Shown here piece by piece: positions 6,007 to 14,312 of a stretch of 31,980 bases of DNA. This DNA is from Bacteroidales bacterium (GTDB taxonomy: Bacteria > Bacteroidota > Bacteroidia > Bacteroidales > Muribaculaceae), in assembly GCA_004555955.1 (NCBI GenBank), contig SFJG01000019.1, forward strand, positions 1 to 31,980. The letters run 5' to 3'. The notes under the pieces were generated by a model. That model did no database searches. It was given only the letters and a program-made list of their open reading frames with translations, and was not told the DNA's origin. Numbering within the stretch: position 1 is the stretch's first letter; the number at the start of each line of letters is the position of its first letter. The position numbers and the translations under genes are program-made.

Positions 6007-8255
6007 ACGCGACGCTTCTTGGCGTCGAAGCCGCATAATGCAAGACTTAGCCTCGGCAATTCGTTGCTTGAGGCTAATTGTTTCAGTGTTTCAAGGTAGC
6101 TGACCATCATGCCGCTGCGCAACGCAAGAATGGTCATATCGGCAATTTTGCTCGCCAAGAACACATCTGTCCGATTCGACAGTTGTCCGCTGTTGACAAT
6201 TATGCAATCGTATTGCGAGCGCAAAGCGTCGACGTTGAGACGCTCACCGACATTGTCGAGCAATTCCGCAGGATTAGGCGCTTGAGGTCCGGCGGCGAGC
6301 AAATCGATGCCCTCATATTCTCCACGGTCAATCGATTCGGCAACGGTATCGATGCCGTTGAGCACCGACGTTGCACCGCGGTCGGCAAGTGCGAGCAGGC
6401 TATAACGCAAATCCAAATCGATGAGGAGCACGTGCGAACCTTTGATGGCATAGGATTGTGCAAGGTTCAGAGCCACCGTAGCGCAAAGGAGCGGGTCGTC
6501 GAGGCTCGCCACCGACACAACCGGACATCGGCGATTGGCAAAAAGGAAGTCAAGGTTGGTGCGCATCAGACGATATGCATCGTTGACGTCGTCGGTAATA
6601 TCGTTGCCGACCAACAACGGCGGACGCACGCGTTGCTTCTTGCCGCGAGGTGCTTTGAACGCGGGCAGGCTACCAACAACGGTAAAATCGTCCATCTCGG
6701 CTGCCTTTGTCAACCGCAGACGGAAAGCACCGCCGAAAAGGTAGATGCTATATGGTATGAAAAACAGTCCGAAAAAGAGCGTCAATGCAAGCGCTGTCGG
6801 AACGTCGGGACTTACCAACTCCGGCTCGTCGGACGCCTCTTTGATGATACGTACGGCGTTTAGGTTAATGTTCATCGAAAGCAAACATTCTTCTTGCTTT
6901 TGCTTCAAGAACATATAAATCTCTTGAATATACTTAGCAGTGCGAAGTCGGTCGGCTTCGCGCCATTCGCCTTTTGCAAAACTCACTTTTTCTTCGTTGA
7001 TAAGCGCAATATTTTCGGCGGCTTCCCGCTCGGTCATAGCGAGTTGGCGGGCATGGTTGCGCAGCGAAGTCTCGATGGCGGAACGCATAGCGACAGCCGA
7101 GCCGGTGAGCGATGCCACTTCGGAGCTCGCCGGCGCCGATGCCTTGACATTCTCGAGGCGAAGAAGGCACGTGTTGTATTCCGTAATTTGGCGATTGAGC
7201 ATACGGTCGCGAATGCCCGCGTTGAGCGGCAACATCGACAAGCGACTGCTGCGCTGCATATCGTCGAGTATGCCTTGGATGATGAAAATCTCGGTTTCGG
7301 CGCTGAATTGCTCAACCTCCGACTGCATTTGCCTGTGCAGCATCTTATAATTGTCGACACGTTTGTCGATGCGCCCGCTTTCGGAGCGTATTTCGGCTAT
7401 ACGAGTTTCGGTATTGTCGAGCAAAGTTTCAACGACTCGCAGTTGCTCGGTGATAAACTCGTTCGACTTTTTGGTGGTCTGAAGGATATAGTCGTGCCAA
7501 AGCGCATTGTATGCATGAGGAAGTTCCGCCACCACATCGTGAGCGCGCTCCGCCGAATAGTCGACATACGAAAAATTGACTACCGTAGCAAATGTCGACG
7601 CCGTTGTAAAATACAAGTTATGCGACAACTCGTCGGCAACCTGTTGCGGCAATCGGTAGTGCAAGTTGATATGAACGTAATCGTGCGGCTGCTTGCCAAC
7701 GGCGGTAAACGTAATGGTGCCGAAAGGCGTTTCGGTCGGTTTTCCCTTTGGCACGCGAATTACGCTGCCCGACTCCTTGTCGTCGGAATGCATCGACGAA
7801 AGCACCACAGTGTCGCCCTCGACAACAGCCTTTGCGTCGAACGACGTGATGCGCTCCGCCGGCACAAACGTGTAGATGAGCGGCGAATCGGGGTAGAGCA
7901 AAGCCGTTCTGCCCATCTTGTCCTCGCCGTAGACTTCGCACGCCAAGCCCAAGCGGTCGACGATTTCTTCCGCAAGCACAACCGAGCGGAAGAATTGCTT
8001 TTCGTTGTCGAAGTTGGTTTTGTGGTTGATAAACGTCAGTTCGTTGAACATCTCGATGTCGCGCGTCATCGCCGAACCGTAGGGGTCGAATTTCAACGTG
8101 AACGATATAGTATGACTGTACTTTCGCGGCACGTAGATATAATAGACGGCAAAAAGCACAAAGCACGCAGCCAACGTTGCCGCCACCAAATACCACTTGG
8201 TGACAGCCCAACGAAAGAAACGATTTGCGCGCTTTATTTTGCCGGAATCCGACAT
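6003..8255 (-). CDS. Second Wzc-type polysaccharide co-polymerase with a degenerate kinase domain
   Basis: The 750-aa protein has the Wzc layout: a membrane segment at about 21-42, a periplasmic Wzz/GNVR region with long helices (about 250-480), a second membrane segment (about 486-508) and a cytoplasmic BY-kinase-like domain (about 555-750). The approach to the kinase fold is conserved (YRLMRTNLDFLF) and so is the Walker A' motif (LLIDLDLR, about 610-617). Where Walker A should be, the sequence reads SVASLDDPLLCATV (about 581-594) with no Gly-Lys-Ser/Thr. Walker B reads CIIVNSGQ without Asp. There is no C-terminal tyrosine cluster; the protein ends KKRRV. It should still shape polymer length or dock Wza but cannot be a normal ATP-dependent tyrosine kinase. 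The start overlaps the wza stop by one base (TAATG), implying coupled translation. Confidence 0.88.
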   Translation of the reverse strand: MSDSGKIKRANRFFRWAVTKWYLVAATLAACFVLFAVYYIYVPRKYSHTISFTLKFDPYGSAMTRDIEMFNELTFINHKTNFDNEKQFFRSVVLAEEIVDRLGLACEVYGEDKMGRTALLYPDSPLIYTFVPAERITSFDAKAVVEGDTVVLSSMHSDDKESGSVIRVPKGKPTETPFGTITFTAVGKQPHDYVHINLHYRLPQQVADELSHNLYFTTASTFATVVNFSYVDYSAERAHDVVAELPHAYNALWHDYILQTTKKSNEFITEQLRVVETLLDNTETRIAEIRSESGRIDKRVDNYKMLHRQMQSEVEQFSAETEIFIIQGILDDMQRSSRLSMLPLNAGIRDRMLNRQITEYNTCLLRLENVKASAPASSEVASLTGSAVAMRSAIETSLRNHARQLAMTEREAAENIALINEEKVSFAKGEWREADRLRTAKYIQEIYMFLKQKQEECLLSMNINLNAVRIIKEASDEPELVSPDVPTALALTLFFGLFFIPYSIYLFGGAFRLRLTKAAEMDDFTVVGSLPAFKAPRGKKQRVRPPLLVGNDITDDVNDAYRLMRTNLDFLFANRRCPVVSVASLDDPLLCATVALNLAQSYAIKGSHVLLIDLDLRYSLLALADRGATSVLNGIDTVAESIDRGEYEGIDLLAAGPQAPNPAELLDNVGERLNVDALRSQYDCIIVNSGQLSNRTDVFLASKIADMTILALRSGMMVSYLETLKQLASSNELPRLSLALCGFDAKKRRV

Positions 8256-9049
8256 TAATCAAGAATATTTGCTATCAGTAAGCCGATTGATGAAAGCAAC
8301 GATGCTATCGAAATCCACAATCCGGCAGACTTCAAACTGTTTTGGTTAAGCGTCGATTCGCCGATGCGCACCTTGTCGGGACGAACATAGACGATGTCGT
8401 TTTGCTTAAGATAATAAGCCGGCGAATTGAACATCTCTGCCGAGCGAAGGTCTAATTGGTAGGTGAAGCGCTTGCCTTCGACTTCACGAATCACAAACAC
8501 TTCGCTTCGCACGCCGTGGATGGTCAAGTCTTTCGCCATCGCCAATGCCTCGAGGATTGTCACCTTATCGCCATCGATTTGATATGTTCCCGGAGCGTTT
8601 ACCTCGCCGAGCACCGACACCTTGAAGTTCATAAACTCGACCGTAACAATCATATCTTTCAGCAAGTTACGGCTTTTCATCTCCTGCTTTAGTTTCTCTT
8701 GCAACTGCCAACGGTTGAGCCCTGCAGCATGTACCTTACCGACTATCGGAAAATTGATATCACCTTGGTCGTCGACAACATAGCCAACCAAGTTGTTATA
8801 GCCGCCGGTTTTCAACGGCGAGCCGGCTACATGGCTGACGTTCGGAAGATTGAACATCGCCGACAGTTCCGGGTCCTTGCTCGACACGACTATCGACATC
8901 ATGTCCTTCGGTTGTATCGTTATTGTTTGGTCGGGGCTTATCGCTTCGGGAGTTTCAGTCTTCACATCTTGAAGATATAACACCTTTTCCGACGAATTAC
9001 AAGCCGCCGCTGCTATCGCCAAAATTGTAAGTATGATAATATTTTTCAT
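8255..9049 (-). CDS. Second Wza-type polysaccharide export lipoprotein (OPX family)
   Basis: I start it at ATG 9049, giving 264 aa, because that ATG directly opens the lipoprotein signal MKNIIILTILAIAAAAC (Cys17). The frame opens earlier at 9070, but the promoter at 9068-9099 would then start inside the gene. A Poly_export domain and SLBB-like segments follow (ITIQPKDMMSIVV, GLNRWQLQEKL, FMNFKVSVLGEVNAPGTY). A C-terminal hydrophobic helix (WISIASLLSSIGLLI) probably spans the outer membrane. It closely resembles the other Wza in this operon (21071-21889), sharing GLNRWQLQ, FMNFK.SVLGEVN, YYLKQND and WISIASLLSS, so the two arose by duplication. It would form the export channel paired with the Wzc encoded next. 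Confidence 0.9.
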   Translation of the reverse strand: MKNIIILTILAIAAAACNSSEKVLYLQDVKTETPEAISPDQTITIQPKDMMSIVVSSKDPELSAMFNLPNVSHVAGSPLKTGGYNNLVGYVVDDQGDINFPIVGKVHAAGLNRWQLQEKLKQEMKSRNLLKDMIVTVEFMNFKVSVLGEVNAPGTYQIDGDKVTILEALAMAKDLTIHGVRSEVFVIREVEGKRFTYQLDLRSAEMFNSPAYYLKQNDIVYVRPDKVRIGESTLNQNSLKSAGLWISIASLLSSIGLLIANILD

Positions 9050-9067
9050 TTGTCTATTCATTAGGTA

Positions 9068-9099
9068 CAAAAGTAATATTTTTGCCTGGAAATTACAAA
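9068..9099 (-). promoter_or_regulatory. Internal promoter before the second wza-wzc pair
   Basis: On the minus strand TTTG (9096-9099), a 20-base spacer and TACTTTTG (9068-9075) match the Bacteroidota consensus exactly. The -33 box overlaps the last codons of the preceding glycosyltransferase. Transcription would start about 12 bases before the ATG at 9049. Confidence 0.7.
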
Positions 9100-9872
9100 T
9101 CTATGCCCGACCGCTTACGAAAAAGCAAATCGAAGATTTTGACTATATATTTATAAATGATGAAAAAACAGTTGGTCGAGATGCCGTTTTTGCGGCAAGC
9201 GCGAATGATTTCTCGATTCATCTTCAACTTGTTGCGCATCGTGGTGCTTATACCACCTGAACGCATCTTCATAAACACGAACGGCAGGTAACGAGTGCGA
9301 ATTTTTCGGATATACATAAACCGCACGAGCAGTTCGAAGTCGGCTGCAATGCCAAACGAGGTGTCGTAGTAGCCGAATTGCTCGAACAAACGCTTATAGG
9401 CAAAAAACGTTGGATGTGCGGGCATAAAACCGAAGCGGAACAGGCTCGGACGGAACGCTTTCGACGAATAGTAACGCGTAAGCTTGTGGAGATTGTCGGG
9501 ACTGACAAACACGAGGTCGCCGTAGACAGCCTCAACATTCGCATCGTCGAAAGCCGCCGCAACACGCGAAATCACATCGCCGCGATGGTAAAAATCGTCG
9601 GAGTTGAGCACGGCAACAACGTCGCCCGTTGCCATCATTATTCCTTTGTTCATGGCATCGTAGAGACCCTTGTCGGGCTCGCTTATCCAACGCATTCGTC
9701 CGCCGAAACGCGACTCATTCGCCCGAATGATGTCGACCGTCTCGTCGCGCGAACCACCGTCGACAACGATATACTCCAAGTTGTCGTAGTCTTGCAACAA
9801 AACCGACTCGATGGTGTCGCGAAGCGTCGCTGCGCTATTGTAGGTTACTGTTATTATAGATATTCTAATCAT
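9093..9872 (-). CDS. Glycosyltransferase family 2
   Basis: This 259-aa GT-A fold enzyme begins with the GT2 signature ISIITVTYNSAATLRDTIES and continues with EYIVVDGGSRDET and GLYDAMNKGIMMATGDVVAVLNSDD, where NSDD supplies the metal-binding Asp motif. Relatives add one sugar from a nucleotide donor to a lipid-linked acceptor on the cytoplasmic side of the inner membrane. The C-terminus is basic and hydrophobic (FFIIYKYIVKIF), suggesting membrane association. Its start overlaps the end of the upstream GT4 gene by 8 bases. The donor sugar cannot be deduced. Confidence 0.9.
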   Translation of the reverse strand: MIRISIITVTYNSAATLRDTIESVLLQDYDNLEYIVVDGGSRDETVDIIRANESRFGGRMRWISEPDKGLYDAMNKGIMMATGDVVAVLNSDDFYHRGDVISRVAAAFDDANVEAVYGDLVFVSPDNLHKLTRYYSSKAFRPSLFRFGFMPAHPTFFAYKRLFEQFGYYDTSFGIAADFELLVRFMYIRKIRTRYLPFVFMKMRSGGISTTMRNKLKMNREIIRACRKNGISTNCFFIIYKYIVKIFDLLFRKRSGIDL

Positions 9873-11088
9873 TATTCAATATTGAATCGTATAAATCCAT
9901 ATAGTCGCGAAATCGCTCCGCTTTGTTGAAATGCCGCTCTGCATGGCTACGGCAAGCATCGGCAAATGCCTGTTTACCTGCCACACGCACTTGCTCGATT
10001 GCCCGACGGAAGGCTTCAACGTCGCCTGTTTCGACCGTCACGCCACAGCCCGAGGCAACGATGTCGCGACATCCGGCTGTAGCATAACTCACAACCGGCG
10101 TGCCGCATGCAATGGCTTCGATTTCGACGGTCGGCAACGTGTCGTAGTAAGTCGGACTCACAAAGACGTCGGCAGCGCTGTAAATGGCAGCCAACAGCTC
10201 GGCACTCTCAGTACGCTCGAGCGAAATAACATTCGACGGCATCTTTCGAGCCTGTTTGGCGGTCAAGCCGACAACGGCAAAAGCGATGTCGTGCATCTGC
10301 TCGGCAAGGGTTCGCAAGTCGTCGAGACCTTTCAGATGCGTCCACACTGACGATACAGCCAGGGCGAGAAAGCGTCCCGAAGTGCCGTAAGCGGCATCGA
10401 ATTCGGCTCGCGAGTCGCGAGGACTGAACACGTCTAAATCAATGCCGTTGTAAATCGTTCGGCGCGCCACATCGCTCATAAACGACCGCGACAAAATGCC
10501 GCCAAGCCAGTCGCAAACCGGCACAAGCGTCATATTAGGCACCGACGTAAACGCCGCACGTTTGCGTCGGAAATTTTGAGCGGACGCATCGACAAACAGC
10601 GACGCCGGATAGTCGTGCGTCTTTATCGATTGACAGTGCTCGCACTGAGTTGTCCATTTATCGCAGCCGATATGCTGAAAATGCGCGCAATGCCCGGTCA
10701 CCGTCCAGCAATCGTGGAGAGTCCACACCACCGGCACGTTGGCATGCGACAGATAGTCGAACAGCATCTCGTAGTTGATGTAATAGCCGTGAATGTTGTG
10801 CAGATGGATTATGTCGGGACGTATTTGCTCGATTTGCTTAATCAACCGCCGAGTTGCCCAAACTGAGCCCAAGCCGTGACGGTCGAGTAGCAACGACTCC
10901 ATGCCGTGACAGACCACCTCGGCACGACTCCCGATGCGCAGGAGTTCCGACCGACTCTCGTTCGCCCAACGACCGTAAGCCACCACGCTTCGCCAACCGC
11001 GGGCAAGCGCAAAGCGCCCAATTTCCTCGGCGATACGCCCGGTGGAGCCGGAATTGGCTACGACGTTGATTTGAAGCAAAGTTTTCAT
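9865..11088 (-). CDS. Glycosyltransferase family 4 (GT-B fold)
   Basis: The 407-aa product starts with LLQINVVANSGSTGRIAEEIG, typical of WcaC-like GT4 enzymes. It has a Cys/His-rich stretch (HDCWTVTGHCAHF, then CDKW and CEHC, about residues 126-152) often seen in this subgroup and possibly structural or metal binding. The C-terminal nucleotide-binding half has YNGIDLDVFSPRD and PTYYDTLPTVEIEAIACGTPVV, a version of the E-x7-E motif in which the first Glu is Asp. It would add a sugar to the repeat unit of the exopolysaccharide. It overlaps the next gene (GT2) by 8 bases and lies 9 bases after the deacetylase gene. Confidence 0.9.
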   Translation of the reverse strand: MKTLLQINVVANSGSTGRIAEEIGRFALARGWRSVVAYGRWANESRSELLRIGSRAEVVCHGMESLLLDRHGLGSVWATRRLIKQIEQIRPDIIHLHNIHGYYINYEMLFDYLSHANVPVVWTLHDCWTVTGHCAHFQHIGCDKWTTQCEHCQSIKTHDYPASLFVDASAQNFRRKRAAFTSVPNMTLVPVCDWLGGILSRSFMSDVARRTIYNGIDLDVFSPRDSRAEFDAAYGTSGRFLALAVSSVWTHLKGLDDLRTLAEQMHDIAFAVVGLTAKQARKMPSNVISLERTESAELLAAIYSAADVFVSPTYYDTLPTVEIEAIACGTPVVSYATAGCRDIVASGCGVTVETGDVEAFRRAIEQVRVAGKQAFADACRSHAERHFNKAERFRDYMDLYDSILNND

Positions 11089-11097
11089 TCGGCTATG

Positions 11098-11877
11098 CTA
11101 TTGTTTATGGCAACTAAGAAAATAACGAACGTGTCCGATTTTCCAAAACGGTTCGAAATGGCGACGGTTTATCACTCTGCCTTCGAACGAGGTATAATGC
11201 TTATAGTCCGACTGCGAATAGACGTAGTCGAACGCTCGGCAAGCAATGTCGATTGCTGTGCGATTGGCATGCTCCAAGCGTCCGTATGGGAATGCAAAAT
11301 GTTGGCATGGCGCGCCGAGATTGCGCTCGATTGCCTCTTTGCTACCCACAATTTGGCGACTGAGTTCGCAGGAATCATCGGTATTAATCATATAATGGTC
11401 GAGCGTATGCGCACCGATGACGTGACCGCGGTCGCGCAATCTGCGTACGACGTCCCAACGCATCGGTCGCTTGCCCGGCGTCAAGACTGTGCTCTCTGTG
11501 AAATGACGGATATAAGCTTCGTCGCCCTCAACGAAATTGGGATTGATAAACAGCGCGGCATTGACTCCATAGTCTTCCAAAACAGGACAAATCATATCGG
11601 CGCAGTCAGTAAATCCGTCGTCGAACGAGAACGCCACCAACGGTCGGTCGGGATAATGCCCGGCGGCAATCATCCGCGCCGCCTCTTCGAATCGGATAAA
11701 TTCGACCGACTCCGAAAGTTGTTGCAACATCCGTCTAAACGCTTCGGCATGAGCCGGCTGAGCCTCGCCACGGGTTATCATATGCCCGTTGAGTATGTGA
11801 ACGCCCGGAGCAGGTTTCGACACCGCACCAAGCACATCCAACACGCATCCGCGAACTATATTTCTTAGTTTAGACAT
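11098..11877 (-). CDS. Polysaccharide deacetylase (NodB/CE4 family)
   Basis: The 259-aa product shows the three main CE4 motifs: FSFDDGF (motif 1, catalytic base and metal-binding Asp), HVIGAHTLDH (motif 2, the His-x4-His-like metal ligands) and FAFPYG (motif 3). CE4 enzymes remove N- or O-acetyl groups from glycans. No signal peptide is evident, so it may act in the cytoplasm on the lipid-linked unit. Its place between two GT4 genes, with only 9 bases or no gap to each, indicates that it modifies the polymer made by this operon; an acetamido sugar, as also suggested by the dehydrogenase gene, is a reasonable target (inference). Confidence 0.9.
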   Translation of the reverse strand: MSKLRNIVRGCVLDVLGAVSKPAPGVHILNGHMITRGEAQPAHAEAFRRMLQQLSESVEFIRFEEAARMIAAGHYPDRPLVAFSFDDGFTDCADMICPVLEDYGVNAALFINPNFVEGDEAYIRHFTESTVLTPGKRPMRWDVVRRLRDRGHVIGAHTLDHYMINTDDSCELSRQIVGSKEAIERNLGAPCQHFAFPYGRLEHANRTAIDIACRAFDYVYSQSDYKHYTSFEGRVINRRHFEPFWKIGHVRYFLSCHKQ

Positions 11878-13047
11878 TTATTTTTCGAAAGCATCTGTTA
11901 AAACTTGCTGCGCAATTCGGCTGTAAAGCATACGGTCGGCTGCGGGGCTGTCGGCAGCGGCATACATTGCCGCATAGCGCTGCTTGTCGGTGTAGAGCGA
12001 CTCGATGACTTGTCGATAGTAGTCGGGCGTCGACTCTTCAAAAAAGACGCAGTTTCCACCGATGTCAACATGCTCGAAGCCTGATATTCGATTAAACACA
12101 CATGGCACATGCGACGCCACAGCCTGCTCCCACAGCACGGAGTGCCTGCCGGGAAAAACCACCAAATCGGCGGCAAAGAAGTAGTCGTACGCCTTCGACG
12201 AATCAATCCAGCCGATGAAATTCACACGTTCCGACCGACAAGCTTCAATTCGTTCTTTCACATCGTTGGCAATGGAGCCGAATGCCAGCATGCGAATCTT
12301 CTTTTCGCTACTGCCGTTTATCGCTTCCGCCAACAGATGTATACGTTTTTTCAGGTCAATACGGCCTCCCGTAACAACTAAAAACTCATCATCGGCGATG
12401 CCATATTGAGAGCGTATCGACCGGCGTATTTCCGCCTTACGGTCAAGGTGAAGATGCTCATCGTCGACACCCATTACGAGCAATCGTATTTTCGACTCGT
12501 CAATGCCATAGACGTCGTGCAAAAATTGGCAACGCGCAGGTGTAACGCCGTAAAACAAATTGCTGACTTTCAAAAACCGAGGGCTTAAGATATGCCGATA
12601 CAGCACGCCGTGGAGAAACTTCGTAATGAACGAATGACAACTATTTATGCGGTCACCGTGATTGTCGAACACCACTTTCATATTCGGAAGTCGACGCGCC
12701 ACTCGCGGAATTGCCAAATAGCTGAACGAACCTAAATTGTGGACAAAGAGCAAATCGGGCTGTTCGTCGACGATAGCCTTTTCCAACCCGCGAACAAGAA
12801 ACAAATGTTCATTAATCCGAGTGTTTGCCAACGCCGGTTGCAGTCGCACCACTTTGACACCTTCATCGTCGACATTCAGCCGACAATCGGTTTGCACAAC
12901 TCCGCCATTGCTATCCTCACCAATGTAGGTAGATGCAATAACTGTCACCTCATGTCCAAGGCGATGTTGATATTTCGACAAAAGGTTTTCTTGATAGACA
13001 ACCTTTTCGTTATATCGAGAACATATGCAAACGTGAACGATTTTCAT
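11878..13047 (-). CDS. Glycosyltransferase (GT4-like, GT-B fold)
   Basis: The 389-aa protein has a Rossmann-like N-terminal half (MKIVHVCICSRYNEKVVYQE; PDLLFVHNLGSFSYLAIP) and a C-terminal donor-binding half (FLVVTGGRIDLKKRIHLL; NFIGWIDSSKAYDYFFAADLVVFPG; WEQAVASHVPCVF). The E-x7-E motif is reduced to a single Glu. It should transfer a sugar during repeat-unit assembly. It abuts the deacetylase gene with no gap and overlaps the dehydrogenase stop by 4 bases (ATGA), so translation is probably coupled. Acceptor and donor are unknown. Confidence 0.87.
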   Translation of the reverse strand: MKIVHVCICSRYNEKVVYQENLLSKYQHRLGHEVTVIASTYIGEDSNGGVVQTDCRLNVDDEGVKVVRLQPALANTRINEHLFLVRGLEKAIVDEQPDLLFVHNLGSFSYLAIPRVARRLPNMKVVFDNHGDRINSCHSFITKFLHGVLYRHILSPRFLKVSNLFYGVTPARCQFLHDVYGIDESKIRLLVMGVDDEHLHLDRKAEIRRSIRSQYGIADDEFLVVTGGRIDLKKRIHLLAEAINGSSEKKIRMLAFGSIANDVKERIEACRSERVNFIGWIDSSKAYDYFFAADLVVFPGRHSVLWEQAVASHVPCVFNRISGFEHVDIGGNCVFFEESTPDYYRQVIESLYTDKQRYAAMYAAADSPAADRMLYSRIAQQVLTDAFEK

Positions 13048-14312
13048 AATCTTCCATCAACCTTAGAACGGTCAAGCGTGCCTTTGACATCGTAGACAAT
13101 ACCATTCTCGCGCAACAAAGAGCGCACATCCAACTGTGAAAATTGGGCGTGTGCCACACAATGGACTACGGCGTCATATTTTGAATCAGACAAATCGTCA
13201 ATCAACTCTATACCAAATTCTTTCGAAACGCGTTGCTTATCAGCACAGGGGTCGTAGACACTCACGTTGTCGGTATATTCATTCAAGGTTTCAATCACGT
13301 TGACTACCTTCGTATTGCGAATGTCCGGACAATTTTCCTTAAACGTAATGCCAAGAATCAATATCTTAGAGTCCTTAACAAGAAGACCACGCTTATTCAT
13401 CAGTCTGATAACTTGAGATGCCACATATTCTCCCATCCCGTCATTAAGACGTCGAGCAGACGACATTACGCGAGGATAAACGCCGAATACCTGTGCCTTT
13501 TCTATCAAATAGTACGGGTCGACACCGATGCAATGACCGCCAACGAGCCCGGGTTTCATCTTGATGAAGTTCCATTTCGAAGCGGCAGCTTCAACCACAT
13601 CCAAAGTGTCGATGCCCATTGCATTGAATATCTTTGCCAATTCGTTCATAAACGCTATATTGACATCACGCTGCGTATTTTCGATAATTTTCGAAGCCTC
13701 CGCCACTTTTATCGATGGCGCCAAATGCGTTCCCGCCTCAATTACCGAGGCATACACGCTGTTGATATATTCGGCAATCTCCGGAGTCGACCCCGAAGTG
13801 ACTTTTTTGATTTTTTCTACGGTGTGAACTTTGTCGCCGGGATTGATTCGCTCGGGGCTATATCCTGCAAAGAAATCCTCGTTGAATTTCAGACCCGACA
13901 CGCGCTCAACAACAGGCAGACATTCGTCTTCGGTAACGCCCGGATAGACCGTCGACTCATAGACCACTACGTCGCCACGCGAAATCACCTTACCTACCGT
14001 TTCGCTTGCGCCCCATAGCGGACGTAGGTCGGGATGGTTATAATCATCGACCGGCGTCGGCACCGCTATGACATAGAAATTACAATCTCTGATTTCGTTC
14101 AAATCAGCCGTACAGCGGAATCCGTTATCCAACGCTGATTGTAGAAGTTCGTGACTGACTTCACAAGTTTTGTCGATGCCGCTCATCAGTTCGTCGACAC
14201 GCGCCACGTTCATATCATAGCCGACCGTTTCGTATTTTGTCGAAAAGAGTCGCGCCAATGGCAGACCGACATAACCGAGGCCGACAACACATATTTTGGT
14301 TTGTTTATACAT
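13044..14312 (-). CDS. tviB: UDP-N-acetylhexosamine 6-dehydrogenase (TviB/WbpO-like)
   Basis: The frame opens at 14411, but the true start is ATG 14312 (422 aa): the NAD-binding motif CVVGLGYVGLPLA follows at once, and the earlier residues are unlike the family. Further motifs are YESTVYPGVTE, YSPERINPGDK, KVAEASKIIENTQRDVNIA and GLVGGHCIGVDPYYL, where Cys261 is the catalytic cysteine, and ILGITFKENCPDIRNT. This is the pattern of TviB/WbpO, which oxidises C6 of UDP-GlcNAc or UDP-GalNAc to the uronic acid in two NAD-dependent steps. It implies an acidic amino sugar in the polymer. No C4-epimerase (TviC/WbpP type) is in the window. It overlaps the polymerase gene by 8 bases. The symbol names the closest family; exact substrate is inferred. 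Confidence 0.92.
   Translation of the reverse strand: MYKQTKICVVGLGYVGLPLARLFSTKYETVGYDMNVARVDELMSGIDKTCEVSHELLQSALDNGFRCTADLNEIRDCNFYVIAVPTPVDDYNHPDLRPLWGASETVGKVISRGDVVVYESTVYPGVTEDECLPVVERVSGLKFNEDFFAGYSPERINPGDKVHTVEKIKKVTSGSTPEIAEYINSVYASVIEAGTHLAPSIKVAEASKIIENTQRDVNIAFMNELAKIFNAMGIDTLDVVEAAASKWNFIKMKPGLVGGHCIGVDPYYLIEKAQVFGVYPRVMSSARRLNDGMGEYVASQVIRLMNKRGLLVKDSKILILGITFKENCPDIRNTKVVNVIETLNEYTDNVSVYDPCADKQRVSKEFGIELIDDLSDSKYDAVVHCVAHAQFSQLDVRSLLRENGIVYDVKGTLDRSKVDGRL

Noticed and set aside
6894..8258. Open frame of 454 codons on the plus strand, antisense to the second wzc
   Set aside because: It mirrors a clearly recognised gene, has an Arg/Val/His-biased composition typical of antisense frames, and shows no known domain.
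10906..11868. Open frame of 320 codons on the plus strand, antisense to the deacetylase and GT4 genes
   Set aside because: It spans the junction of two well-supported minus-strand genes and has no domain of its own.
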